From Vishniacozyma victoriae (Eukaryota; Basidiomycota; Tremellomycetes; Tremellales; Bulleribasidiaceae), in the NCBI GenBank assembly GCA_017654735.1, contig JADPYG010000007.1:124001-188000 (forward strand): a stretch of 64,000 nucleotides of DNA, given 5' to 3'. Shown piece by piece: positions 10,557 to 22,722 of the stretch (the first letter of the stretch is position 1; each line of letters opens with the position of its first letter). The notes under the pieces are model-generated. The model worked only from the letters and a program-made list of their open reading frames with translations. It was not told where the DNA came from and did no database searches. The position numbers and the translations under genes are program-made.

Positions 10557-13500
10557 CTAAGCACCCATACTTTTCCTAGATTGCCTTCCCCTCTCTTTCT
10601 GCCGCCTTGCAGCTCGTACCAAGTTCCTCAGAGCTATTCGTAATCGATCACCAGTGGGGTTTGACAAGTATCTAGCAATCAGCTCCTATCCAATTTACGA
10701 GTATCGCGAAAGATCCATCCGTTCTCGCTTCGACCCTAGCGGGTCTAAGACTCACTCGTGTAATTCTCCCATAAATACCCCCCGATCATTGACCGGAACC
10801 ACATTTCCCCCAACTCCACTTAACGCTTCACCCACATACCCCTCCCCATCACTCCCACAAACTCCAAGAGTTCCAACTAAAATCCGTTCAATCTCCTCCA
10901 TTGAATCTTCCGGGAAATCCTGTATTAACCCCTGTAATACAAGGGTGATTATACCTTTACCATATTGTTGGAAAATAGGTGATAATGTTGGGTTCGGTAG
11001 TGATTGTGCGAGTTTGGCGAGGACGTCTAGGGATATTCTGATGATTGAGGGTGAGGGGCATGAGAGCGAGGATAGGACATGGGTTATGGCTAGGGGGAGT
11101 GAGGGGAGGGAGAGTGTGAGGGAGGGGGTTGTGGTGAGGTACGACATTAGAAGGTGGGAGTAGTCGTCCATTACTGCTAGTTAGCTTTGTTGAGCGGAAC
11201 GAGACGCAGCGGAGTGGGTAGGAGCCGAGCGACATCGGAAGCCGGTGGAGGCATCTGGGGATCTACATCTAGCGAGACGTGCTCGACAGCTGGGCCGAGA
11301 CCTTCTCCGGTATGGCGAATTGAGGAGATCGGATGATGGAAGGATTACAAGAAAGTAAATGGAGATGGAACAAGGATTCTGAAAGATGAGGAAAGAAAAG
11401 GACTCACCATCAGGCATCTCAACAGCAGTCTTCTCCCCCAACCTCCTCCCCAATACCTGGGTAACTTTCTCGAAAGCCCCACCCAACAAACCAGCCAACG
11501 CATCTCCTCCAGGCCCAATAGCAGCCTCTCCAAATTTAGAAGTAACCTTCCCAATAATCCATAAATAACATGCGAACCCTGTCTCGTCGAAACAACTTGC
11601 CATCCGTTCCATTAGAGGTTGTAATACCGGCTGAAGAGCTTCTGGTGGAAAGAAAGCCAGACCGCGTCTGATTGTTGAGGAAAGTCTGTCGGAAATGAAA
11701 TAAGTTTTAGAGTGGTTTTGGAGGAGTGTATCGAATATCCCATAGACTGCTGCGGCTGTTGGGTAACATGATGCTGGGAAAGGTGATAATGTTCGGATCG
11801 GGGTCAAGAGTGAATCCAGTTGTTCAAGAGCGTCTGCTCGTCAGTGGACGCCTTATAGTGCTTGATCACTAGGGGGACTCACCAGCAACTTTCATCAACC
11901 CCTCTTTCCCTTCTGTCGGACTAGCAGCCTGAACCCTCTGCAACAAAGGTTGTGAGAACTGCTGCAATGCCTGCGCTCCCTCCTCGGCAGGCATACTCGA
12001 AACGACATATCCAATAGCTTCCATAACTTCAACCATATCGGCCTGTTCCAATTTATCCCCAACACTCCCCACAAAAGTATGTAATTGAGGCAAAAAGGGA
12101 ACCAAATGTAAATGACAATCCTGACACATGAATTTCATTGCCTGTGCCGCTGCTGCCGATACATTCTCGTCGGCAATTTCGAATCCGGCAGATACGTATT
12201 GTAATTGGAAAGCCAGATTTTGAGGATGTCGATTGATCCATTGTGTATAACGTGATATAACGAGGATAGCGGCGTATCGAATCCTAGGATGATCGGGTAG
12301 TTGAGGCAACATCTCCATGATATGCGGAAGCACCTCTTCATCATCATTATCGACTTCAGCACCCATGGATCGCATAGAGAATAAAGGAGCTTCAATCTCT
12401 TGCCATGATGGTGTTGGTTTCGATAAAGCAGAAGCGACCATGTCGAATGATTTCCGTAAACAGACAGTAGCCCCAAGGACATGACAACAGTCTTTCAACG
12501 TATCGCCCATTCGATGTCTAAACATTCTGAATTCGTCCCTCTCCTGTGCGGTTTGCTGTTCATCATCCCCTGGGAAATGAAGGCGGCTGATAATGACTGA
12601 TTGTAAATTTGCGTAAATGGCGAGTATAGGTTGGAATCTTGGATCTTGAGGTGTCCGACCAAGAGCAGTAGCGAGGTTGTACCAGAAATTAAAAGTGATT
12701 TGAACAATCTCCAAATCTTCATAGGCCGCACATTCCGCCACAGCTTCCACCAATGCCAGTAGATCATCCGGATGACGGGCGATTAAATCGGTATATGTTT
12801 CTCCGGCTTCACAGAATAATCGACAGTATCCACGTATACGATCCGCATCGTCGATATGGGTTTTCAGTTCCGGTCGTAGGGCCACTAAACGGGGGATGAT
12901 GATTTGGATGACATCGACATTGTCGTCAATCTCTTGCGTTTCGTGAATAAGGTCGCAGAGGAGGTCAACGGCTGAATCAAACAGTTCATCGGATGCGAGG
13001 GATGTGAATGCGCTTTCGAATAATGGCGTCTGGGCGACTTGGGAGGGAATGATTTCACCAGCGGCTAGCCAGGAGGAGAGTGTTTCGAAAATGGCCGTTG
13101 TGATTTGAGCCGTCAGACCTGATATCAGCTTCCCCTTTGCGCCGTGCGATAGACTCACCCTGAGCCTGGATATACATGGCAAGGACGCCCAACACACTCT
13201 CTGCATTCCCACTGATCATATGCGTTAAATTCGACCGAGCCTGTTCACTCTATTCATCAGCTCTCATCTCCTCTTTTGAATGTTCAACCTTGTGTCTTTC
13301 TTTCATGAGGAAAATGAAAGGAGTTAGATTAAAGCAAGTGAGTCACGTACCGAAATAGCAATCCTCGGATTCCCAGATTCCTCAACTAGACATTTCAAAA
13401 ATCCCAAAAGCACCCCTACGGTCCTCGCATCACTCCCAAATTGATCAATCATCCCTTGTACCACATTCTCCCATTCGGGCATCTGAATTGCCAAATCACT

Positions 13501-14006
13501 CAAAGCTAATGATAGCTGGGTCGATACCGCCCTTGAACCTGTTGGTGCGGTAGGTGATGTTAAAGCTGTCAACGCTGCGATGAGTGAATCTCGGAGTGGA
13601 GGGAGCTGTTCTCGTGGGAGTTGAGCTAGGTCGTATGTGATCTGTTATTAGCTTCCTTTCGATAGATATTGCTCGAAAGCGAGTATAGCAGGAAAGAAGG
13701 AAGGGATAGGGACATACTTTAGCTCTAAATGTCTGAGCTGAGAATAATCGCCCTTCAAGTGGAGAGTCGTTATCACTCAACAACTCATGACAAGTCTGCC
13801 ATGCTTGTTCCTACTCAATCAGCCCCTTCACTTTCTCCCAAGGAACTCGCGGTGCTGGCGCACCTCGAGGCTAGACTGACACTATGTTGAAATTCCTCCA
13901 ACCACTCTCCAGCTCTCTTTTTCGCTATTGGATCCGGATCCACATAGAGTGTTTGAAGTACCGACATGACATGTTGTGAAGTACTTGCCCCTCCATTACT
14001 CGACAT
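10557..14006 (-). CDS. MTR10: Transportin-3/Mtr10-type nuclear import receptor (importin-beta family)
   Basis: Karyopherin of the Mtr10/TNPO3 type, which carries SR-type RNA-binding proteins into the nucleus with Ran-GTP. The N-terminus LQTLYVDPDP.AKKRAGEWL..FQ.S then EQAWQTCHELL matches the family's importin N-domain. HEAT-type helices follow throughout, e.g. MPEWENVVQGMIDQF, DLIARHPDDLLALVEAV and LPQLPDHPRIRYAAI. At least eight exons; the longest spans about 13100-11890. The last exon is spliced from LHE into YLSNPTGDRLR..LRNLVRAARR and ends at 10557, giving the basic C-terminus of the family. The join around 11170-11400 is not settled: the CTAAC branch near 11185 is clear but the donor is ambiguous. 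Expected length is about 950 aa. Confidence 0.9.
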
Positions 14007-14156
14007 GATTGTATAAGATACTAACTATATGATATAATTACTGCCTACCTCAATAGATGAAGTCGCGTAAGAGAGGGAGGGTGGAGGGTACACGTGGTAT
14101 TTCGGGATTATACATTAAATCAATTCAATAGTATATTATACAATCAAAGTGGCACA

Positions 14157-14172
14157 TCTATCTATCTATCTA
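14157..14172. repeat. TCTA microsatellite over the hydrolase stop codon
   Basis: Four TCTA units (GATA on the coding strand). The stop codon of the gene that ends at 14166 lies inside the repeat. GATA units give a stop once per 12 bases in every frame, so unit gain or loss would hardly change the protein. Confidence 0.9.
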
Positions 14173-16050
14173 TCTTCCATCATTCTAATGATCCCTTCTA
14201 ATACTTCCTCGGGGCACTCTTCCGCTACATAATGACCACTGTTTAATCCTATCCCTATTAATTCTGTTGAGTCACTGACAAAGGGTTTCCAGGATACTGA
14301 TGCGTCTTTGACATGACCTAGGTTTCCAGAGACTACGTATAGTCGAGGTAAAGTGATCAAGAGGCCTGCATCACGGGATTCACGATCGTGTTCTAGGTCG
14401 ATGGTCGCTGCGGCGCGATAATCTTCCACCGTCTCATATTAGCTGAATCCCATGCCATTAACGGGGCTGATGACATGTGACCTTTGATTTGTACTTGAGG
14501 AGAGTGGGAGTGACGGGATTGAGAGCAATGGAGGGTAGGTGCGTTCTGTTCATTCATGAGGTAGAACGAGGGAAGGAGGAAGGGATAAAGGCGAGGGAAA
14601 GATGGGATGAGACGAGAAGGGAATAAAGTGAGAGGTCGAGGAGGACCAGAGACTCACGGCATGAACCCCATCTTTCGTCTCCAACCCGCCACGATACTCA
14701 TCCACATCCTCATCAGACCATTTAACCAGCGAAAAGGTGGGTCGATCATGATACATATCCCACCATATCCGGGGTTGGGAGAGAATGAAGGTTTCCTGAA
14801 TGTCAGCGGTGGTCAAGCGGCAGGCGGCGATAGCATCAATCGTTGAGGTGACGTGAAGATGAACATGGAAAGAGGATGAGTGGGCTTTTCGGGGGATCGA
14901 AGACGGAGACAAGCGGTGGTATGGCGATAGAGGTGTGAATCCAGATGGGTTGGAAAGAGACAAATGCTTGGAGGAGGGCGAACATACGATATGAGGTGTT
15001 TCCTGACTTAGGAGGAGCCAATGCCATTTATCAGATGCCTATCATCAGCTCGTTCTGTCAAGCGGGTACAGGTTGAGGTAGGTAAGCGATCATGAAAAGC
15101 GTCTGACCGATGAGGTGGACATTGAGTGAACCTGCCGAGGTGGAAAGACCAAGAAAGAAGGAGGGAGGGAGAGAGGAGGGAGGAAAGGACTCACAGATTT
15201 ATGATTCATCCCCTCAAAAGCCCCCAATGTAGGTGCTATATCAAGTACCATCAATCTCGTTACTTTATCCGGATGGTCAAGGAACAATCGATGAGCCACT
15301 CTCCCTCCTCTATCATGTCCTGCTATCGAAAATTGAGTGTGACCAAGTTGCTGCCTATTATTAATACCTTTTCTATACTAGTAACAGGGAGAGGTGGGCT
15401 AGGTGACGGAGATGAATTGGTGAGGAGAGATGGGAGAACGTACATCAATTGAACCATATCGTCCGCCATCACCCTCTTACTGTATTCGATATGAGAACTA
15501 GATCCGTGGGGTTTATCACTCTGACCATATCCTACCATTAGCTTCTTGTTTAACCTCATCTTCCTCCTCTTTTTCTCCACCTCCTCCTCCTCTTCTCTAC
15601 TACTTCATCCCTCACGATTCCATCTTCGAGCTCTTCGAGCTCTGCGGTTCCACCCCTATTTCCCCCGGTTCATCCTTGAACGGAGCATGATGGCCACTGA
15701 GGATAGAGCAGACGTACCTCTCAGATCTGGAATTACGACCGTATACCTCTCAGCCAGTTGGTTCGCGATCTTATGCCACATCCTACAAATCAGTTCGGAA
15801 CATGAAGAAGCGGAGATGTGACCGGGAGCCAGGATACTGCCCGACCACCGGTAGAGGGAAACGAAGCAGGTGTGAGAGAGAAAGGAGGAAAAGGGGAGAA
15901 GACTACTCACCGCCCAGTCTGTGGATATCCATGTAACAACAATAAACCCTTTCCACTCCCTTTGGTCCTTACATACAACTCCACTTTCCCAGGTGGATGA
16001 GTTGAGGATACGGTAATCCGCGTCGTATCGAAATTATTCAAAGCGGTCAT
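14166..16050 (-). CDS. Alpha/beta hydrolase, haloacetate dehalogenase/epoxide hydrolase type
   Basis: The start MTALNNFDTTRITV lies at 16050. The exons read LLLLHGYPQTGR (oxyanion HGxP), then MWHKIANQLAERYTVVIPDLRG spliced in phase 1 to YGQSDKPHG. Next come AGHDRGGRVAHRL (nucleophile Asp in GHDRGG), WHWLLLSQETPHI (cap domain) and a last exon with IGLNSGHYVAEE (catalytic His). These are the family's hallmarks, in order, over at least seven exons. The gene acts on an ester-like C-X or epoxide bond; the true substrate is unknown. The WHWxxLxQ cap and GHYxAEE box point to the fluoroacetate dehalogenase branch rather than to lipases. The stop lies in a GATA microsatellite. Confidence 0.85.
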
Positions 16051-16534
16051 CGCATCGCTTCTACTTCTTTCCTTCTCTGCTTCTTCCTACTTGTTTGTGT
16101 TGAGTCCTCGTGGTCCCGAGTCGATAATTCGAGGTGTTGGAACGATAAAGTCGTTTCTTATAAACTCGGCGAATCTACCGCCGGTTGGATGTAAGCCGGT
16201 CATATCCCTATCCTTTATTCGGGGGACTGGATGCAATTAGAAGCAAAGTGCACCAAAACCTCGTGTATGTAAAAGAAGGAAGCCTACTCATCGTCATCAT
16301 AATATGACTCTGCATGTCAATTACCACAATGCATGTACTCGTACAATATCCACACATACAGATGTTACACGCCTTCGGGCAATTCGGCTTCGGCTTAAGA
16401 GTTGACCCTAGTTAAGTAGCCGAGACCGGACTAATCGGATACTTACATACATACACACATCAGCATGAAACGAGGTCAGTAGTAATTAACATATAGGGGG
16501 GTCCGACAGTCAAACACGACATTCACCTTACTTT

Positions 16535-16555
16535 GAGTCGAGTCGAGTCGAGTCG
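16535..16555 (+). repeat. GAGTC tandem repeat in epimerase promoter
   Basis: Four head-to-tail GAGTC units about 55 bp upstream of the epimerase ATG. They could be a binding site array or a simple repeat. Confidence 0.7.
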
Positions 16556-16607
16556 TAAACTATCACTACAACAACAATATCATCCAATTTCATAACGCAA
16601 AAATAAG

Positions 16608-18360
16608 ATGTCACCCACTACCCCACCTACCGCTACCGCTACCACGACCGACGATGGAAGGAAATTGATAATTGCAATAACAGGAGCAAATGGAATGGTA
16701 GGCCAGGGCGTCACTGAAAAGGCAGTAGCAGATGGGCATAAAGTAATAGCATTGGATATGGGACCGACATCGCTCAGGCAAGTCAACAAGTCAACGATTC
16801 CCGAGCCGAAGGCGAGGGGCGATGAGAAGGATGGGGAAGGGATCTACAAATATCACCAACTTGACGCTACCGACTATCAAGCTTATTACGATATCATCAA
16901 GTCAGAGGGATGTACAGCCATTATCCATTTGGCTGCTACATTCAATAAATTCGGGCAAGATGGGGAATTAACAAGTAACGTTCATAGTCATGTAAGGTCC
17001 CCATTCCATCCTTCACAATACAACTCCCTATCCCCTCAATGAGTGGAATGAATCATGATAAGTATCATATACATCAACAGAAGGACTCGGGACTATGGAC
17101 GAGGGGGGCGCTTACCCACCTACCTACTTGGTTTCATGGCTGATCATAGATCGTCTACAACAAAAACTCTGCAATGTCATGGAATACCCTTGAAATAGCT
17201 GGTGAATTGGGTATAAACAGGGTAGTAGTGGCTAGTAGTGTTAATTCAATCGGAATGAGTACGTCCTCCCCCCTCTGATACCACTTCTCCAGAATCTTAT
17301 ACCATTCCACACTCGACGCACACTAGCTCCTCCGGCTCTGAGCAAGCGTCACCGCCCAACCTCTCAACCCTCTAGTTGAGCTCCCGAGCGACCGCTGATG
17401 ACTAGTCTACTCAAAACGACCTCGATTCGATTATCTTCCCTTGGACGAGGAACATCCTTTCTACCCAGAAGACGCTTATTCAGTATCAAAGCAGTATGTC
17501 CCATCTCCCTTCCTCCATATATTTCATTCTCCTGGGAAGATCACGGAGTGGGGATAGTGTCCCATGTACCGAGGTTCACCCCTGGGATCGTGGGACGAGC
17601 CTTCCTATCGTATCGCTATCTGCTTCCCATCTCTTACTATCCATCGGTGACACCTGAAAATATCATGATACATTCCTGTTCAATGCCATGTACCACTTTG
17701 ATACTGGCCTTCCGTTCAATTCCTCCTCAATGATTAGGTATCGTCTCGGTATACACCAATAACGCCATCCCCACTGAACCCCACCTGTGTTCTTCCTCTA
17801 CTCAACCCTTAAAAGCCCATCACCTCAATCACTTTCAGAACTCTGACCCATCGGTCCAACATCTTCAGGACTTCTCTCCACTCCTAGCCCTTCTCTCCAC
17901 TCCTAACCCTTCTCCCTTCGGTCGAAGGCTAATACCCAGCGCATGCGAGATCCAATCAGACGCCTTCGTCCGACGATATCCCTCTCTCCGAGTCGCTTCC
18001 CTCCGATTCCACGCCGTCACCTCCGACGACCTCTGCACCACCCCCACTTTGAACGCCAGGAAAGGTCTCTGGAAAGATCTCTGGGGATGGGTCTCACTCT
18101 CATCAACCGCCGCCGCATGTCTCTCCGCCTTGACTGTCTCCGAAGACAAGTTTCCATTGGGTCACGAAACGTTCTTTATTGTTGCTCCTACCACTATGCA
18201 ACAGGTCCCTACTATCGATTTATTGAGGGATGCTTTCCCGGAACTTGTGGAGAAGTATGGAAAGGTGGTTGAAGGTAAAGGGAATCAGGGGTTGATTAGT
18301 ACTGCTAAAGCAAAGAGGATGTTGGGTTGGGAAGAAAGTATTAATAACAGGATGGAATGA
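16608..18360 (+). CDS. NAD-dependent epimerase/dehydratase (extended SDR)
   Basis: Exon 1 starts MSPTTPPTA and holds the Rossmann motif ITGANGMVGQG, then D in LDMGPTS and the strand IIHLAATFNKFG. Later exons give VYNKNSAMSWNTLEIAGELGI with VVVASSVNSIGM (active-site Ser) and DEEHPFYPEDAYSVSK (YxxxK catalytic pair). The last exon covers about 17945-18360, reading VASLRFHAV to the C-terminal AKRMLGWEE. The order and motifs fit extended SDR sugar-nucleotide or uronate enzymes. Internal borders between 17000 and 17940 are only partly resolved. The exact substrate cannot be called from sequence. Confidence 0.75.
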
Positions 18361-18910
18361 GGAGAAGTTGAATTGGAGGATAGATGGAGTACCTGAGATA
18401 AAATTTCAATATGAGAACGATTAAAGAATAAGTAGAAGTAGACATATCATAACAGTAAGGATATAAACGAGATATTGAGGAATAGGACTAGAATATATAT
18501 GAGATGCAGCATTTTCGTTAAAATTAGCCTTCATTCTCACTCTGACAATCACTTATGGTTCCACTAACGTGTATACACTGGTAAGACCCATCTGTATCGT
18601 CGACAAGCCCGTCGTGGGCAACTCCTCAATAGGTACTACCACATCGCCGACGTTCACGTCCATTGAGTGGGCTTCTCGGCGATGACACAATATCCCTGGT
18701 CAGGGCTGTACAAATCAGCAGTTGAATATTTACCTCCCTTGATCAGTGTCCTCAAATCTCGCCCTCTTCCCGTCCGCCTTCAGTCGATCACGTTCAAGCA
18801 TGATACAATCGATGCATGGTCCGATCTCATTCTCATTCCCAATTCTAATGTCAATCCCGGTTCCCATTCGTAGACATCTCTAGTCCTTTTCTCAACCTCC
18901 TATCTCTATC
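18361..18910. other. Intergenic with an undecided small ORF
   Basis: Between convergent genes. Plus-strand 18667-18873 is open (68 codons, including SAVEYLPPLISVLKSRPLP), and minus-strand 18555-18663 opens with VNVGDVVVPIEELP. Neither can be linked to further exons with confidence, so no gene is called. Confidence 0.35.
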
Positions 18911-19791
18911 CTATGCGTTGACAGCTTCAATGACGGTGATGTTATCTCCTTTTAATAGAATTCGACCTGTTTATTAGTTTCTCTTCTCGGATCATCCTAA
19001 TCTCCATTCTCTGCCAGCATCACCTCCTCCTCCTCCTCCTCTGTCTAGTTTCCTGTATTTCCCATAATCGCATCACCACCTTCTTCACTATCCAACACCA
19101 ACACATACTCCTTGCCAACGGCGCCTTCCCCAAGTCCTCAATCAAACAGCTAGTCCTCAATCACTTACCTAGATCCTGCCTTGCTTTCGTCTCTTTACCC
19201 GATTTTTCAATGTATACCTCCTCCGCATCATCCAGTACGAGATTCATGAATTCGTCAAAGCCCTGTTGTGCGAACGCGAGACCGGAGGTCGATCAGCGAG
19301 TAGAAGCGAGGCAGAAGGGCGAGCATGTCAGGTAGAGGTTGAGCATGAGCAAGAAGGGGCGATGTCGAGATTGAGCGGTATAGTGTAATCAAGAGAGGAT
19401 GCGATTAAACATGAATTGTTGACATTGTATAATTGAGTGGATGTTGTAGCAGATAATTGAGAGAACACTGTTTAGCTTTTTCCTAACCCAAGGTAAAGGA
19501 CATACGATGATGAATGCCTCGATACGGAACTCGTTGTTGTCAAACAGCCAGACTGACACGCGGTTATGCTATATTGAGAAGAGGTAGTCGTGTGCGAGTG
19601 AGAATAGATAGTCGAGGTACATTGTATGTTTGATGAAGAAGATCTAGTTCAGCTTATATTCTCAATACGTCTCGATCCAAACTGACCTTCTGTAGGTGGT
19701 TGAAGATAATGTTGATGGGCTATATGTTAGCTTGATACTTGGACGCTCTAGAGTTATGACATACCTGAACCATCACTTTTCGTCCACTCAT
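18911..19791 (-). CDS. SME1: Small nuclear ribonucleoprotein E (SmE)
   Basis: Core component of the heptameric Sm ring on U1, U2, U4 and U5 snRNAs. Five exons: 19791-19765, 19719-19687, 19568-19506, 19262-19169 and 18966-18911, giving 90 aa, the normal SmE length. Sm1 motif: KVMVQPINIIFNHLQK then [33 protein letters not shown]. Sm2 motif: LGRILLKGDNITVIEAVNA. The N-terminus is shorter than in animals. The introns (up to ~240 bp) are larger than elsewhere in the window, a density of introns for a 90-codon gene that is common in basidiomycete core genes. Confidence 0.95.
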
Positions 19792-20071
19792 CTTGGCTAG
19801 AAGTTTCTCCTGATTATATAGCTCGAAGCGTTGAATGCGAGTGTCCTCTTATATGTTTCTATCGGTATATATGCCGTGAGGGTGATGCTAATGATGATCT
19901 AGTGATGTATAGTATAATGATCAACAGGTTGTAGGATGAGGAAGAAGTCGAGCATGAATCCATTGATCTGATAATAACACGTCATCATATCATTGAATCA
20001 ACTGAGTCAAAAGTCATTCCTATACCCATATCCATAACCGTATCCGTACCCTACCTATACCCACCCACACA

Positions 20072-21356
20072 ATGAGCAAGAGCTACAAGATCCACGTGCC
20101 AGCGACAACAGCAAACGTAGGACCAGGATTCGATGTTTGCGGTATCGCCCTCTCCTTAGCCCTCACGGTCGAAGTAACAATCCCTACTTCCCCTTACGAC
20201 AAAGATTTACTACCCGTAATCACCTACACCGGTCTCGACTCTTCAAATGTCCCCCTATCTCCTTACAAGAATTTGTTGACCCGAGTCGCACTCTACGTAT
20301 TACGATCACATAACATCACCACTTTCCCATCCGGAGTTCTTATCCACGCACACAATGAAATCCCCTTTGGCCGAGGATTAGGATCATCAGGAGCAGCAGT
20401 CATTGCTGGTGTTCTCCTCGGTGACCTACTCGGTAATCTGAAACTATCAAAAGGAAGATTACTCGATTTCGCATTAATGGTCGAACGACATCCGGATAAT
20501 GTAACCGCAGCATTAATTGGTGGATTCGTCGGATCATACCTCAAAGAATTATCACCAGAAGATACATCCGCAGCTTCAGTACCTTTAGCAGAAGTATTAC
20601 CCGAATACCCACCAGACGCAGGACCAAGCTGGGGACAGGATCCACCGAAAGCACCATTGGGGATTGGGCATTATATCAAATACGGATGGGCGAAGGAGAT
20701 CAAGGCTATTGCCGTTATGCCGAGGTTCGAGCTGGCTACGGCGAAAGCGAGGGGGGTACTACCAGATACATACTCCAGGCAGGATATGGTAAGTACCTAT
20801 AATATCTTCAACAATTCACAAGCTAATATCAGGTATTCAACTTGCAACGACTGGCGGTATTGACGACTGCTTTGGCTAGATCACCACCAGACCCAGAACT
20901 CATCTTTGAGGCAATGAAGGATAAGATCCATCACCCATACCGAATGCCACTGGTACGTTTATCAGTTCCTTAAGATAACCTACATCTCCATCACCATCAC
21001 TGTCACCATCAATACCCAGACTACATTGCCTAGGACCCAGAGTAGTCACCCGCCCACGCACACAGATACCCAGCCAATTCTAGCCGCAGCTCGTACCCTC
21101 GCTCTTCACGCGGGAAATCGCTAACAACCAGATCCCCGGCCTGCCCAAAATCCTATCAACCCTAACACCCACAACCCACCCGGGTCTCCTAGGAATCTGC
21201 CTCTCAGGAGCAGGTCCAACAATCTTAGCTCTAGCCACGGAGAACTTTGATGGGATCGCGGAAGAAATTATCAGGTTGTTCAAGGAGGAGAATGTTGAAG
21301 TTGATTGGGAGTTGTTGGAAGTTGATGAGCGGGGTAGTTGGGTTGAGGAATTGTAG
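20072..21356 (+). CDS. THR1: Homoserine kinase
   Basis: GHMP-fold kinase that phosphorylates L-homoserine with ATP, the step before threonine synthase in threonine synthesis. Exons are 20072-20788, 20833-20952 and 21084-21356 (369 aa). Motif 1 is PATTANVGPGFDVCG near the N-terminus. The ATP-binding GHMP loop is PFGRGLGSSGAA. The C-terminal motif is GLLGICLSGAGPTILAL. The last intron (131 bp) is longer than usual here. Length and motif order match fungal enzymes, so function is secure. Confidence 0.96.
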
Positions 21357-21553
21357 GGCTAGTCTGGAATACAGGGCTAAATGGGAAATGCATGGGCGGA
21401 TACGGATCTGGATCCGGATACTAATGGATGAAGCTCGGGTTTTGGGTCATAACCTGATACTAATACAAACCAGATGCTACTAACACCAAACAGGTCTCAC
21501 GATACGTCATCAACTTCTTCAACTACGATCTCACATTGACGCTACTGACTCGA

Positions 21554-22440
21554 CTATTGGATACTACAAAGACTCTCATTATTCCATGGATTGGATTTAT
21601 CAACAGTCATCTGGGGTAGTAGATTGACCATACGGGCATGGAGGGGGACCACGACTCCGCCAGGAAAAGAAGTACCAGCTGGGAAGTATCTGGGTATCAG
21701 CGCGTTCCTTTCCCTTCTATCTTCATCTTCGTCCCGACTCAACCCTCTCTTTCTCCCTATCTCTCATTGAGTTGGGGGACGTAGTACACCAAAAATGAAC
21801 GAGGCAAGACTTACCCGCCATATTTCAATACCGTCATTTCAGGCATCGCAGCTCCTAATGGTAAACTCCTATCCATCAGCTCTCACGTCGTTCCAAATAC
21901 CACTAAATTACATGCAAGGTGAATGTGGGGGAATGGTAAATCGGATCAAGATGGAAACAATACGAATGAGGGGGGTGGCGATGAGAAGATGATGAAAGAG
22001 AACGTACGTTCCGGCCGGAGCGAAAAATCCGTCTTTCTCCTTTCCTGCGTCAGTGACGTTCTTGAGGCATCCATCCGCATCCTGATATCAGCTATTCGAC
22101 ACGGAGTTGATTCATCCTTCAACCCTCCCTTCCTCCTCTCTCACCTAAAGAGCTCAACCAAAATGATCGGGCTCCAACGAGCCTGGACTAAACTGGGAAT
22201 ACACAAACGGCCTATCGGCCTTATTTGACTCACAAACTCAACCTTTGCCCAATTAGGTCCCCAGTCCCCATCTTTCATCCATGTCTGTTCCAACGTATCC
22301 GTATCAATTTCCTCAGCAACAGTCGTTGGATCATATTTCTTTTTGTATACTTTCTTAGCAGCTTCCATGTCTAATTTTTCTTTTTGACGTTTTTTGAGAA
22401 TTAGGTATTCTTCTTGCGACATTCCTGGTGGGGCTGGCAT
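21554..22440 (-). CDS. Conserved-looking small protein of unknown function
   Basis: Not recognised. Exon 1 (from 22440) encodes MPAPPGMSQEEYLILKKRQ, a charged helical region with many Lys/Glu, and ends near WGPNWAKVEF. A small exon reads KEKDGFFAPAG and the next TSLPLGAAMPEMTVLKYG. The last exon reads YFPAGTSFPGGVVVPLHARMVN..LPQMTVDKSNPW and stops at 21554. Phases join cleanly across three introns, giving about 150 aa. No signal peptide or strong membrane segment. The repeated PAGTS/PLGA..M pattern in the two C-terminal exons suggests an internal duplication. Exon 2 and 3 borders are my choice. Confidence 0.55.
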
Positions 22441-22722
22441 CTTGATTTCTAGTGATCTAATTAGGCTGACGGTGGTTGTTGAGTAATTGAAAGCAGGGAG
22501 AGGTGGGAGTTTGGTGAGGTGTTGAGGTGGGACGGGATCCTTTGATGCGATTGACTTTCTGATCAGCGAGACGTCCTTTGTTCTCGAGGCTAGAATGGTC
22601 TTGCTGATTTACAACATGCAAGCCGCGAAGTCTAGGCCCTCCGGAAGGAAATCATATCAACAGCTCATTCAAGTCTTTGAATTATACTAATTGCCCACCA
22701 ACCCCAACGTGTCTTTCATTGT

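Noticed and set aside
10654..11163. Long plus-strand ORF (169 codons)
   Set aside because: It is the antisense shadow of the last exons of the importin gene, which matches the Mtr10 family.
18667..18873. Plus-strand small ORF as a gene
   Set aside because: Looks plausible in composition, but no start or splice partner could be shown; kept only as an undecided ORF.
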